A stretch of DNA of 38,208 bases from Dehalococcoidia bacterium (GCA_004375885.1 SOJG01000099.1:1-38208), one strand, 5' to 3'; positions 1 to 8,284 are shown, counted from the stretch's first letter. A program made the numbers and translations. The notes: a model not told the origin generated them from the letters alone.

Positions 1-57
1 GTGGGGATTCTCTTCATCCTGTACCCTGATAAGCTGATTCCGTACCTGCCGTTCTAA
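1..57 (+). CDS. 3' end of an unidentified gene (partial)
   Basis: An open frame runs from the first base of the window to a TAA stop and encodes 18 residues with a hydrophobic character (VGILFILYPDKLIPYLPF). It could be the C-terminal tail of a membrane protein transcribed into the window. The stretch is too short to exclude chance and no family can be named. A hairpin lies about 80 bases downstream. Confidence 0.3.
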   Translation: MGILFILYPDKLIPYLPF

Positions 58-139
58 GCCGAGTGGTCTAATGCTGTTGTCGCTTCGGACTCAGACATGC
101 CTTTGCCGCCGTCGAGATTCTCCGCCGCCGGATTCCGTA

Positions 140-166
140 GTGCGACCCTTCAGGGTCGGGCCGCAC
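140..166. repeat. Imperfect hairpin / palindromic repeat
   Basis: A perfect 7-bp inverted repeat with a 2-base loop (CGACCCT TC AGGGTCG, 143-158) is nested inside outer arms GTGCG (140-144) and CGCAC (162-166), leaving a bulge on one side. There is no T-run after it, so a classical terminator is unlikely. It sits in the 237-base gap between the left-edge gene tail and the convergent metallopeptidase gene, where I see no other feature. It may be a dispersed intergenic palindrome. Confidence 0.4.
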
Positions 167-294
167 GAGGGCAAAGCCCAGCACTACCTCTCCAAGCACC
201 CGTCATGCGGAAATCGCCTGCTGGTCAGGGCCAATCCTTACGACAATAATCGGCACGGCATCCGAGGCAGCAGGTGACCGGTAAGCTATTTCAG

Positions 295-1542
295 TCAGTA
301 GGAGTCGAGATGCTGAGCGCGCTTCTCATCTAGCAACCTGAGCACCTCCTCATACGTTGTCAGTCCCCGCAGCGCCAGCACGAACTCGCCCAGGGTGTCA
401 TAGTAGCTGCGCAGCTCCTGGAGTTGTTCGCCCATCGGGCTTATCGAAGTAGGGGAAAAGGCATACGGGTCACGGATGGCAAAGTAGGCCTGGTTCAATT
501 TACGGATGTAGTAGCCCTCGTCCACAAATAGCTGGCGGCGCTCTTCCATGTACTGCTCCGCCTCATCAATTCTGCCCTCCTCCAGTAGCTGCCCGGTGAC
601 CAGGCGGGTCTCGCGCATCTCCGCGGTATAGTTAAAGCCTGTTTCCGTGGGCGGTGTTTGCCATGGCGGCGGCTCGTACCCGTACTGCCGATATATCTGG
701 TCGGCCACCTCATAGCCTGTTATGTCCGCCACCGTCTCGTTAAGCTGCCGGGCGACGCCGCCCTGAAACCAGGCACGCCCCAGGGGATAGAAGATCAGAT
801 AATGATGCACCCACTCATGGACCACCACGTAGAGAGTGCGATAGAATCTGGCCCCCTCATCTACAATGCTAGGATAAGTGGCCAGACCCCCCGGGCTGGC
901 AACTATGACGGACAGGTTATCATGTTGGGCAAACCTGCCCTCCACGAGTTCAAACTGGCTCACGGTCAACGAGGGACAGAGCAACTCGTAGCCCAGTAAC
1001 TGAATGCGGTCGCGCGGCGACGCCACCAACATGGATGGTGCCGGTTGGAAAACGAAGAGCACCGGCGGGAAGATGACGCGGCCACTGGCCAGGCTGAAGC
1101 CGAAGCCTTGCGATGCTAGCACGTGTGCGACTTCATACTCTATGATTGCCTCGACGTGCGGGGCAAGAGACATGAATTCGAGGCGCAGCTCTCGCAGTTC
1201 CTCTTCCAGAGTCTCAGTCTCCGGGGACTGGCCTTGAACAGCTACGGCACGGGCTAGCTGTCGCTCCAAGCTCCGTACCTCAGATTGCAGGGCAAGAAAC
1301 TCACCGACCAGGGCCTTTCGTTCCTCCGGCGGGGGCACCTCCCCCACGTTAAAGATGCTCGAGACTAACTTGACAGGCAAATTCGTCACCTGCCAGCGTA
1401 CCAGGGAAAAGCGATAGGAAGACGTCTCCTCGCGCAGGACATCACGAGTGGCGTCCGACTGGCAGGCAGGCGACAAGAACAAAAGCACCGCCAGGAGCAA
1501 AACGAGCAAGGATGAAGCGACCCTATTCCCTTTTGTAATCAC
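295..1542 (-). CDS. Putative HExxH metallopeptidase, lipoprotein-like
   Basis: I choose the GTG start at 1542, which gives 415 residues. It has an AGGG-type ribosome site 9 bases upstream and begins with a signal peptide: Lys4/Arg7, a hydrophobic core at about 8-22, then FLSPAC with Cys27 as a possible lipidated residue. The lipobox is imperfect (Ser at -3). The open frame continues upstream to a TTG, but that TTG is the -35 box of a good promoter. Residues about 70-125 are charged and coiled-coil-like. The peptidase signature is VVHEWVHHYL (His242, Glu243, His246), followed by NETVADITG, where Glu269 could be the third zinc ligand. This suggests an exported, membrane-anchored zinc peptidase of unknown substrate. 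The family is not recognised beyond the gluzincin-like motif, and the gene stands alone on the minus strand. Confidence 0.75.
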   Translation of the reverse strand: MITKGNRVASSLLVLLLAVLLFLSPACQSDATRDVLREETSSYRFSLVRWQVTNLPVKLVSSIFNVGEVPPPEERKALVGEFLALQSEVRSLERQLARAVAVQGQSPETETLEEELRELRLEFMSLAPHVEAIIEYEVAHVLASQGFGFSLASGRVIFPPVLFVFQPAPSMLVASPRDRIQLLGYELLCPSLTVSQFELVEGRFAQHDNLSVIVASPGGLATYPSIVDEGARFYRTLYVVVHEWVHHYLIFYPLGRAWFQGGVARQLNETVADITGYEVADQIYRQYGYEPPPWQTPPTETGFNYTAEMRETRLVTGQLLEEGRIDEAEQYMEERRQLFVDEGYYIRKLNQAYFAIRDPYAFSPTSISPMGEQLQELRSYYDTLGEFVLALRGLTTYEEVLRLLDEKRAQHLDSY

Positions 1543-1618
1543 ATCCGCTGCCCTTTCTACGTTGATTACGCCATCCTCAAGAGACAGCCACTCCTCTGAG
1601 TTGCCTCGACCAGTAATT

Positions 1619-1647
1619 ATATTATCGTTTGATCTCGGGAGTGTCAA
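1619..1647 (-). promoter_or_regulatory. Sigma70-type promoter for the metallopeptidase gene
   Basis: Reading the minus strand, a perfect TTGACA (1647-1642) is followed after 17 bases by TAATAT (1624-1619); an overlapping TATAAT lies at 1621-1616 with a 20-base spacer. Transcription would begin about 70 bases before the GTG at 1542, which argues against translation starting upstream. Confidence 0.6.
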
Positions 1648-1795
1648 TGCTGGAGCATCTGCAGGCCGAAGCCGTAAGGCAGTTAACTCGCGGAGCCGGG
1701 GAGGTTCAACTTGATAGCAATCCGATATTCTCCTCGACCTCCGGTTGATGACTACAGACAGTGCCTTCAGCTATCACCGACCTGGGGGATAAGGC

Positions 1796-1801
1796 TATAA
1801 T
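1796..1801 (+). promoter_or_regulatory. -10 box upstream of polX
   Basis: A perfect TATAAT lies 29 bases before the polX ATG, with no recognisable -35 hexamer at the proper spacing. It is followed by a purine-rich stretch with several GGAGG-like ribosome-binding elements (about 1803-1827). Confidence 0.4.
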
Positions 1802-1830
1802 GAAGGAGGGAGGAGAGAGCGAGGAAAGCC

Positions 1831-3555
1831 ATGAAAAACAGCAAGGTGGCCACGGTATTTCAGGACATTGCTGACCTTCTGGAAATCAAGGGGGAGAACG
1901 TCTTCAAAATGCGAGCCTACCAGAAGGCAGCCAGGGCTATCGACCACTATCCCAGGGAATTGAAGATAATGATTGAGGAAGGGGAGGACCTGCGAAATAT
2001 CCCCGGCGTGGGCGAGGCGATAGCCAAGAAGACCGTCGAGCTGATAACCACCGGCAAGCTTGACTACTATGAAAATCTGAAGGCCGAGTTGCCCCAGGGG
2101 ATAACCAATCTTTTAGCGATACCCGGAATCGGCCCCAAGACGGCCAAGAAGCTTTCCAGCGAACTGGGGATAAGCTCCGTGGATGAATTGGAGTCGGCTA
2201 TCAATGAGGGGCAAGTGGCCGAACTCTTAGGCCTTGGCGAGAAGACTGCCGACAGTATCCTGCACCAAATCCGGGCGTTGCGCCGCAAAGACCAGCGCAT
2301 CCCCATCGGCGAAGCTTTGCCCGTCGTTGAGGATATCATGAGCGCCCTCAGCCCTATCCGTGGGGTGAGAAATCTCACTCCCGCCGGCAGCTTACGGCGC
2401 TTCCGGGAAACGGTGGGTGATATCGACCTGATGGGCACCGCTGATGACCCCGCGCAGGTTATCTCTGCTTTTGCTGCCCTGCCCCAGGTAGCGCAGGTCC
2501 TGGCCCAGGGGTCAACCAGGGCCAGCGCTATCGTCAGAGACGGACTGCAGGTTGACCTGAGGATGGTGGAGCATGATTGCTTCGGTTCCTTGCTTCAGTA
2601 TTTTACCGGGAGTAAACAGCATAACATTTCCCTGAGAGAAAGAGGGCGTAAGCAGGGGTTGAAGCTAAGTGAATATGGGATAGCCGTCATGGTGACGGGC
2701 AGCTTGGAGAAGTTTTCCACCGAAGAGGAATTCTATCATCGGCTTGGGCTTCAGTATATTCCACCAGAACTCAGAGAAGCCCAGGGTGAAATCGAGAAAG
2801 CTGAGCAGGAAGCTATACCAAAGCTCGTGGAGTTAGCCGACATAAAGGGAGACCTCCACATCCATACCGGATGGAGCGATGGACATGATTCCATCGAGGA
2901 AGTGGCTCTGGCTGCCAGAGATATGGGCTATCAGTATATCGCAATCACCGATCATTCGGCGGGACGTGGTATTGCTCATGGTCTCGATGCGGAGAGGCTG
3001 AGGAAGCAACTCGCTGAGATCAAAGCCTTGAACGAGCGTTTGACCGGGATTCATGTGCTGGCTGGGGTTGAGGTCGACATCCGGGCGGATGGTAGCCTGG
3101 ACTTGCCGCACGAAGTCCTGTCTGAGCTGGACATAGTGATTGCCGCAGTGCACTCCGCCATGCACCAAAGCCAGGAAAAGATGACCCGAAGGGTGCTACA
3201 GGCCGTAGAAGATCCCGATGTTGACGTGCTTGCCCATCCTACCTGCCGCCTGATAGGAAGGCGTGAGCCCGTAGCCATAGACTTAGAAGCCATTCTGCGG
3301 GCGGCAGCCAGGAATGACAAGATCGTGGAGATAAACGCCATGCCCGACCGTTTAGACCTGAAGGATATTCACGCCCTTCGCGCCAGGGATTTGGGAGTAA
3401 AGCTCGCCATCGGTACCGATGCTCACAGCATTGCACATCTGGGCTTTATGCGGTTCGGAGTCGGCGTTGCCCGGCGGGCCTGGTGTGAGGCGCAGCACGT
3501 CCTCAACACCTTGCCCCTGGCAGAATTGCTTGCCGTTCTAAATGGGAATAGATAG
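1831..3555 (+). CDS. polX: DNA polymerase X / 3'-5' exonuclease with PHP domain
   Basis: This 574-residue protein has the architecture of bacterial family X polymerases such as B. subtilis PolX (YshC). The N-terminal 8-kDa-like domain carries helix-hairpin-helix motifs (IPGVGEAIAKK near residue 58 and IPGIGPKTAKK near 97). The nucleotidyltransferase site is GDIDLM (Asp197, Asp199) with a third acidic residue in QVDLRM (Asp242). The C-terminal PHP domain begins near residue 340 with GDLHIHTGWSDGH (His343, His345) and continues with ITDHS, GVEVDI, AAVHS, LAHPT and GTDAHS, a complete set of metal-binding motifs. Relatives fill short gaps in base-excision repair, and the PHP part is a 3'-5' exonuclease. 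Length is typical. The gene is monocistronic with a strong ribosome site, and the convergent ferredoxin gene ends 58 bases after its stop. Confidence 0.95.
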   Translation: MKNSKVATVFQDIADLLEIKGENVFKMRAYQKAARAIDHYPRELKIMIEEGEDLRNIPGVGEAIAKKTVELITTGKLDYYENLKAELPQGITNLLAIPGIGPKTAKKLSSELGISSVDELESAINEGQVAELLGLGEKTADSILHQIRALRRKDQRIPIGEALPVVEDIMSALSPIRGVRNLTPAGSLRRFRETVGDIDLMGTADDPAQVISAFAALPQVAQVLAQGSTRASAIVRDGLQVDLRMVEHDCFGSLLQYFTGSKQHNISLRERGRKQGLKLSEYGIAVMVTGSLEKFSTEEEFYHRLGLQYIPPELREAQGEIEKAEQEAIPKLVELADIKGDLHIHTGWSDGHDSIEEVALAARDMGYQYIAITDHSAGRGIAHGLDAERLRKQLAEIKALNERLTGIHVLAGVEVDIRADGSLDLPHEVLSELDIVIAAVHSAMHQSQEKMTRRVLQAVEDPDVDVLAHPTCRLIGRREPVAIDLEAILRAAARNDKIVEINAMPDRLDLKDIHALRARDLGVKLAIGTDAHSIAHLGFMRFGVGVARRAWCEAQHVLNTLPLAELLAVLNGNR

Positions 3556-3613
3556 CTAGCGCTGTGACCCTTTTTCTGCCCGGATGGCGACTCTCCGTCA
3601 TCGCGGGACGCCG

Positions 3614-4720
3614 TCATCGCTTGATTTGCTGCATAGCTGAGATCAAGGACAATCTAAGTTCACGCTGGTTCAAGGGCGGCACCAGTGCCCCTTCTCTTAA
3701 CTGCAGTTTCAATGCGCCCGTCGGGCAGACCGATACGCAGAGCCCACATCCGATGCAGCGTTCGGCCTTGCGAACCACCGCATCGCCGTTGAGCGAAAGA
3801 GCCTCCATCTGGCATCTATCGACGCATGAGCCGCATCCGCTGCACTCATGCTCATCTACCATTACTATGAAGCTGGAGACCGCTCCCATAGGGATTATGC
3901 CACTCTTGATGCTCCGGATAATACCGCAGTGACATTCACAGCAGTTGCAGATAAAACTGACGTAGCCGCCGGTATTGCTGGAGCAATGTATGAGCCCCGC
4001 CTCCTCAGAGCGGTCCAGAACCTGTTTTGCCTCTTCCTTAGATATCAGTCTGCCGAAGCCTCGCTCTGCCACGTATTTGGCATGCGGACCGAGGGTCATA
4101 CATACGTCCTTGGGCTTGTCACAGGGATGATTCAACAGTTCACCATGATGACGGCAATAGCAAACGCTGACCGCGATACACTCAGCCTCATCGATATATG
4201 TCGAAACCTTATCATATGGATGCACCGTAACATCAGTCGGAATCTCTTGCTCTACAGTTACGACTCTGGCAAAAGGAAATCCAGGGTTGCCTCCAGGAAC
4301 AGCTGCCATTTGCTTCCTTGCGATCTCGTCGGCCACTGAGAAGTAATCATCGAACAGGCGAGCCAGCTTCTTGGTACGTTCACTGACCTCCCCCTTCATG
4401 AACTGCATCTCAAAAATGCCGGGGATAATCGGCATCAGCGCGTAAATCCTCAGCCCATTCCTCTCGGTAGCAAAGGCAATCCCCTTATCGGCCAGAGCCT
4501 CCAAGACAGTCTCCACTTTCTCAGTACCACTGCCGCCAGTTTCGCGGGCAAGGCGCTTTACAGTAGTCAGGCCAATGGGCATCCTGGCTGCCAGTTCAGC
4601 TTCTTCCGGGGTGAAAAGCTCCTCCAGCAGAGCCAAGAACTCCTTGCATTTAAGCACAGGCACAGACCCACCCCTCAAACTCAAGGCATCAGCTAACTCG
4701 TCATACACACGTTGGGTCAT
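3614..4720 (-). CDS. Cys-rich 4Fe-4S ferredoxin-domain protein, third gene of the hypBA operon
   Basis: This 368-residue protein has an N-terminal winged-helix-like region (about 30-95) without cysteines apart from Cys25. A middle region contains CYCRHHGELLNHPC (Cys187, 189, 200), Cys207, Cys246 and a dense cluster ICNCCECHCG (Cys258, 260, 261, 263, 265). The C-terminus holds two classical 4Fe-4S motifs, CSGCGSCVDRC (Cys293-303) and CIGCGLCVSVCP (Cys322-332). The C-terminal part is a bacterial-type 2x[4Fe-4S] ferredoxin; the middle cysteines may bind another cluster or metal. A strong AAAGGAGG site precedes the ATG. It follows hypA by 23 bases, so it is co-transcribed with nickel-insertion genes. 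Such proteins are annotated only as 4Fe-4S binding proteins, and an electron-transfer or cofactor role linked to a nickel enzyme is inference. Confidence 0.85.
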   Translation of the reverse strand: MTQRVYDELADALSLRGGSVPVLKCKEFLALLEELFTPEEAELAARMPIGLTTVKRLARETGGSGTEKVETVLEALADKGIAFATERNGLRIYALMPIIPGIFEMQFMKGEVSERTKKLARLFDDYFSVADEIARKQMAAVPGGNPGFPFARVVTVEQEIPTDVTVHPYDKVSTYIDEAECIAVSVCYCRHHGELLNHPCDKPKDVCMTLGPHAKYVAERGFGRLISKEEAKQVLDRSEEAGLIHCSSNTGGYVSFICNCCECHCGIIRSIKSGIIPMGAVSSFIVMVDEHECSGCGSCVDRCQMEALSLNGDAVVRKAERCIGCGLCVSVCPTGALKLQLREGALVPPLNQRELRLSLISAMQQIKR

Positions 4721-4743
4721 AAGTCCAACCTCCTTTCGCTATG

Positions 4744-5085
4744 TTACTCAACTTCGATGTCTCTCACTCGAAGCTCTGTGCCGCTAACGATTTCAATATC
4801 CTGTCCCTCACATCTGGGACACACATACATGTAGTCCTTCACAGCGAAATCCTCCTGGCACGTTCTACACCTGCCAAGCAGCGGCCTGGTTTCCAGGTTG
4901 AGATGAGCGCCCGCAGCAAGAGTATTCTCCGACATGAGCCCAAAACAGAAAATGAGCTGTGCCGGGATGATGCCCCGCAACTCCCCTACCACCACATTCA
5001 CTCCGATAATTCTGTCGGCCTTTTCCTTCTCGGCTGCCGCAACAGCGATATCGATGATGTTTCGGGCAAGTGCCATCTCATGCAA
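4744..5085 (-). CDS. hypA: Hydrogenase/urease nickel incorporation protein HypA
   Basis: HypA delivers nickel to [NiFe]-hydrogenase precursors together with HypB. The protein is 113 residues, the usual size. Translation must start at a TTG (5085-5083), because that gives the invariant N-terminus Met-His-Glu in which His2 coordinates nickel. The zinc-binding loop is present as CRTC (Cys73, Cys76) and CPRC (Cys89, Cys92). The start overlaps the last 8 bases of hypB and has no clear Shine-Dalgarno sequence, so translation is probably coupled to hypB. No hydrogenase structural gene or other hyp gene is in the window; the target enzyme is encoded elsewhere. Confidence 0.95.
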   Translation of the reverse strand: MHEMALARNIIDIAVAAAEKEKADRIIGVNVVVGELRGIIPAQLIFCFGLMSENTLAAGAHLNLETRPLLGRCRTCQEDFAVKDYMYVCPRCEGQDIEIVSGTELRVRDIEVE

Positions 5086-5749
5086 GAGAGTTAGTCCCGA
5101 ATTTTCTCTTATAGCATCCAGAAAGCCAGGCCGCCCAGTCAGAAATCCCCTCGCCCGTGACGCACGAGATATCCACGATTTCTATATTCGGATTGACCTT
5201 CCTAGCGTTTGCTTTCGCCTCGTCCAGATTGAAATTGGTGTATTTCAGCAGATCGATCTTGTTGATTAGAAGCAGCGAGGACTCCCTGAACATAAGTGGA
5301 TATTTGAGGGGCTTCTCATCACCCTCTGTCACGCTGAGGATCATGATCTTGAAGTCCTCGCCCACCCTGAATTCGGCCGGGCACACGAGGTTACCTACGT
5401 TTTCGATAACTAGTACGTCAATATTCGTCAGATCGACGTGGGGCAGCGCGGAGGCAATCATATTGGCGTCAAGGTGACAGGCGCTGCCTGTATTCAACTG
5501 CACCACAGGAAGATCATACTTCTCGAGTCTCTCTTTGTCCCGTGCGGTCTCAACGTCCCCCACAATCACGCCAAGGCGCAACTTGCCCCTGAGCGCCTGA
5601 GCAGTCTTCTCAAGTAACATAGTCTTGCCTGCCCCTGGTGAACTCATCAGATTGAGCACCAGGTTCTTGTGGCTGTCAAAGAGCTGCCTATTCACAGCCG
5701 CGATACGGTCATTCGCCTCAAGTATGTCAGTCATTACGTTGATTTTCAT
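5078..5749 (-). CDS. hypB: Hydrogenase nickel incorporation GTPase HypB
   Basis: HypB is a SIMIBI-class GTPase that transfers nickel to HypA/hydrogenase. I choose the ATG at 5749 (223 residues) with AGGG upstream; the frame continues to a TTG at 5824, but that TTG is part of the promoter. Motifs: P-loop SSPGAGKT (residues 36-43), VGDVET, metal-site motif CHLDA (Cys91, His92), ENVGNLVCP, and NKIDLL for guanine recognition. The N-terminus lacks both the His-rich nickel-storage stretch and the CxxCGC motif of some HypB proteins, so it is the minimal form. It is the first gene of hypB-hypA-ferredoxin. Confidence 0.95.
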   Translation of the reverse strand: MKINVMTDILEANDRIAAVNRQLFDSHKNLVLNLMSSPGAGKTMLLEKTAQALRGKLRLGVIVGDVETARDKERLEKYDLPVVQLNTGSACHLDANMIASALPHVDLTNIDVLVIENVGNLVCPAEFRVGEDFKIMILSVTEGDEKPLKYPLMFRESSLLLINKIDLLKYTNFNLDEAKANARKVNPNIEIVDISCVTGEGISDWAAWLSGCYKRKFGTNSLA

Positions 5750-5794
5750 GCCCGATGTCCCTAGCGCGGTTGTTGTCTGTAGTCTCGCCGCCTC

Positions 5795-5824
5795 AGTATA
5801 ACACCGACAACTTAACACGCGCAA
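5795..5824 (-). promoter_or_regulatory. Promoter of the hypB-hypA-ferredoxin operon
   Basis: On the minus strand TTGCGC (5824-5819) is followed after 18 bases by TATACT (5800-5795). The predicted leader to the hypB ATG is about 40 bases and includes its ribosome site. Confidence 0.5.
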
Positions 5825-6226
5825 AAGGAAGAAGGCTTCAGCGAATGCGATGGCGATGATATAATTATGTTGGCGATGACGTGCGACATTATGTCAACAT
5901 TGCACCTGGGAACCGACAGAGGCTTCGCCGGGTTCCCTGCCCGCCCCTCCAGGCTTCATCTTCCTGACCAGGCATTCCGGTGGCCTGAAATGCTGTCAGC
6001 AGTTCGCGGTGATGCGCGCTCGTGCCGGCCAGAGCAGCATCAGGGCAGCAGAGCAGGACAGCCGATACGAAACAAGCAGCCACACCGCCATGGCGGAGAG
6101 AACGGGACCGTGCTCAGAAACAGGGTTGAGGGCATGAGATGGGGCCCGCGGGCAATGGGCGTTTGTCCCGAAAACCATCAGGTCCTGGAGCCATGAGCCA
6201 ATAATTGGGAAAGAAGGAGGTTCATA
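5825..6226. other. 402-base gap between divergent hypB and crotonase genes
   Basis: No convincing gene is seen in any frame; the open frames here have no start signals, no familiar motifs and conflicting strands. On the plus strand a perfect TATAAT (5860-5865) lies 17 bases after a weak TTCAGC (5837-5842) and could start a transcript with a leader of roughly 350 bases for the crotonase gene. The strong ribosome site AAGGAGG just before 6227 belongs to that gene. Confidence 0.4.
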
Positions 6227-7024
6227 ATGGTAGAACACGATGTACTGTACGCGAGGGATGACGGCATCGGCATAATAACGCTTAACCGTGCCGAGAGACT
6301 GAATGCGCTGACACACGAGATGCTCCACAGGATCAATTCACTCATTGAAGATATCAAGAGGGATGACACGGTGAGGGTCGTGATACTGACCGGAAACGGT
6401 CGTGCCTTCTCTGCCGGGACCGACCTTACAGACGAAGTGCCGCAGACAGCGGAGACAGAGATAGAGCTTATGAAAGAGAGGTTCTCCACAGAGTATCGCC
6501 AGTCCATGTGGTTCTTCAACAGTATCCCTAAGCCGGTGATCTGCGCCATCAACGGGGCCGCCGTGGGCATCGGAGCCGAATTTACGCTACACTGCGATAT
6601 CAGAATCGCTGCTGAAAGCGCCCGTTGGGGACAGGTGTTCGTCCTGAGAGGCATGGTCCCGGACACCGGCGCGGGGACTTACCTGCTACCTCGCATCGTG
6701 GGGCTATCCAAGGCCTGTGAACTGGTGTTTTCAGGGGATATCATCGACGCTGAGGAGATGCTGCGAATAGGACTGGTGAGCAAGGTCGTGCCCGATGCAG
6801 AACTGATGCCCACAGCTAGAGAGATGGCAAAGAGACTGACAAGAGGTGCCCCTCTGGCAGTACAGATGGCCAAGCAACTGATGTACACAGGCCTGGAACG
6901 CACGATGGAAGCTCACCAGGAAGCGACACGCTACTGCTTCCAACTGAGTTGCAGGACTGAGGACTTCCAGGAAGGCATCAGGTCCTTCTTTGAAAAGAGG
7001 GAGCCTTGCTGGAGGGGCAAATAG
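6227..7024 (+). CDS. Enoyl-CoA hydratase/isomerase family protein (PaaG-like)
   Basis: This 265-residue crotonase-fold protein has an excellent ribosome site (GAAGGAGG, then 7 bases, then ATG). Oxyanion-hole regions are visible as AFSAGTDL and NGAAVGIGAEF. The catalytic loop reads GMVPDTGAGTYLLP with Asp146, and a glutamate is kept in ACELVFSG (Glu165). By alignment the first catalytic Glu of classical enoyl-CoA hydratases is replaced (GQVFVL instead of the GQPEIL type), whereas Asp in a VPDTG/VPDSG loop is typical of PaaG-type ring-epoxide or enoyl-CoA isomerases. An isomerase is therefore more likely than a beta-oxidation hydratase. The substrate is unknown. An NPD-type monooxygenase follows on the same strand 101 bases later with its own promoter. 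Confidence 0.85.
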   Translation: MVEHDVLYARDDGIGIITLNRAERLNALTHEMLHRINSLIEDIKRDDTVRVVILTGNGRAFSAGTDLTDEVPQTAETEIELMKERFSTEYRQSMWFFNSIPKPVICAINGAAVGIGAEFTLHCDIRIAAESARWGQVFVLRGMVPDTGAGTYLLPRIVGLSKACELVFSGDIIDAEEMLRIGLVSKVVPDAELMPTAREMAKRLTRGAPLAVQMAKQLMYTGLERTMEAHQEATRYCFQLSCRTEDFQEGIRSFFEKREPCWRGK

Positions 7025-7085
7025 CCCGTCATGGCAGCAAGAGGAACGCATACGCGCAAGTGAATGCGCTAGAGTGCCGCCTGGA

Positions 7086-7094
7086 TGCTATAAT
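7086..7094 (+). promoter_or_regulatory. Extended -10 promoter of the monooxygenase gene
   Basis: TGCTATAAT is a perfect extended -10 element with no matching -35 hexamer. It lies 31 bases before the ATG at 7126, leaving a short leader with GAAGGAGG. Confidence 0.5.
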
Positions 7095-7125
7095 CAGGAC
7101 CAATATATTAGAAGGAGGAAGCCCG

Positions 7126-8130
7126 ATGTTTAGAACACGCATAACTGAGCTTTTTGGCATCAAGTATCCTATTATCCAGGGCGGGATGATGTGGATTTCT
7201 CGAGCAGAATTGGTCGCTGCAGTTTCCAACGCCGGCGGCCTGGGCATTTTAACTGCATTTACATTTCCGACCCCCGAGGAACTGGCCGCGGAAATCAAGA
7301 AGACCAGAACACTTACTGATAAACCCTTCGGCGTGAATATAACGCTGTTGCCCACTCTTCGCCCCGTGGACATTGATGGCTACTTAGATACGGTTATCAG
7401 TGCCGGAATAAAGATCGTGGAGACGGCGGGCAGAAGCCCGGAGCCTTATATGGAACGACTCAAGGCGGCTGAAGTAAGGGTCATACACAAGTGCACCGCA
7501 GTCCGCTTCGCTCGCACCGCCCGGCGAATAGGCTGTGATGCAGTGAGCATCGATGGTTTTGAGTGTGCCGGACACCCCGGCGAGGAAGATGTTACCTCCC
7601 TCGTCCTGATTCCGTTGACCGTTGACGCGGTAGATATCCCTGTTATTGCCTCTGGGGGCTTTGGCGACGGGCGTGGTCTTGTTGCCGCCCTGGCGCTGGG
7701 AGCAGACGCAGTCAACATGGGTACCCGCTTCATGGCAACCAAGGAGGCACCAGGACATGCCCGAGTGAAAGAGTGGTTAACGACGGCATCGGAGCGCGAC
7801 ACGCTCTTGTTGCTGCGTTCATTCCGCAACACGATAAGGGCATTGAGAAACCCGACGGCTGAGAAGGTGCTCGAGATGGAACAGCAAGGTGCCGATATAC
7901 ATCAACTGGAGTCGCTCATCAGCGGCAGAGTAGGCCTGAAGCTGCTCGAAACAGGTGATGTGGATAGCGGCCTGCTGAGCGCGGGACAGGCAATAGGACT
8001 AGTTCATGATATTCCAACGGTAAAGGAGTTGATAGACAGGATAGTCAAGGAAGCCGAGGAGGTTGCCTCCAACATAGCGGCGAACGGCATTTTCAAGCCA
8101 CTGCGTAAGCCGGCCGATATCAGCAAATAA
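7126..8130 (+). CDS. Nitronate monooxygenase-like (NPD/2-nitropropane dioxygenase family) flavoprotein
   Basis: The ATG at 7126 is chosen for its ribosome site (GAAGGAGG, 7 bases away); the open frame extends upstream but only through the promoter. The 334-residue protein is an FMN-dependent TIM barrel: YPIIQGGMMW (14-23) and SNAGGLGILTA (34-44) near the flavin, GFECAGHPGEEDVTS (144-158) with His150 in the position of the catalytic His of nitronate monooxygenases, and the phosphate-binding IASGGFGDGRG and GADAVNMGTRFM. The family oxidises alkyl nitronates, but relatives include enoyl reductases and proteins with unproven substrates. Next to CoA-ester genes, a role other than nitronate oxidation is possible. 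Confidence 0.88.
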   Translation: MFRTRITELFGIKYPIIQGGMMWISRAELVAAVSNAGGLGILTAFTFPTPEELAAEIKKTRTLTDKPFGVNITLLPTLRPVDIDGYLDTVISAGIKIVETAGRSPEPYMERLKAAEVRVIHKCTAVRFARTARRIGCDAVSIDGFECAGHPGEEDVTSLVLIPLTVDAVDIPVIASGGFGDGRGLVAALALGADAVNMGTRFMATKEAPGHARVKEWLTTASERDTLLLLRSFRNTIRALRNPTAEKVLEMEQQGADIHQLESLISGRVGLKLLETGDVDSGLLSAGQAIGLVHDIPTVKELIDRIVKEAEEVASNIAANGIFKPLRKPADISK

Positions 8131-8211
8131 GCAGCAAGCGCCTGTCGATTGCAGGCAGGGTCATCCTGGCAACAGTTACCACTCAACAATCGCCTGGGAG
8201 GACACTGTGCC

Positions 8212-8240
8212 TTGAGTCCCCGAACTGAGAGAGATATAAT
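8212..8240 (+). promoter_or_regulatory. Promoter of the 231-residue hypothetical gene
   Basis: TTGAGT (8212-8217), 17 bases, then a perfect TATAAT (8235-8240). It lies 44 bases upstream of the GTG start at 8285. Confidence 0.6.
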
Positions 8241-8284
8241 ATTAAAGGTGATTCTCCCAGATAACCACCCCGGAGGTGGCCGAA

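Noticed and set aside
71..277. 68-codon plus-strand open frame at the left edge
   Set aside because: No ribosome site, Arg/Pro/Ser-rich shadow-like composition, and it runs through the hairpin at 140-166.
5867..6196. Open frames on both strands in the hypB-crotonase gap
   Set aside because: Conflicting strands, no start signals, no recognisable motif; treated as non-coding.
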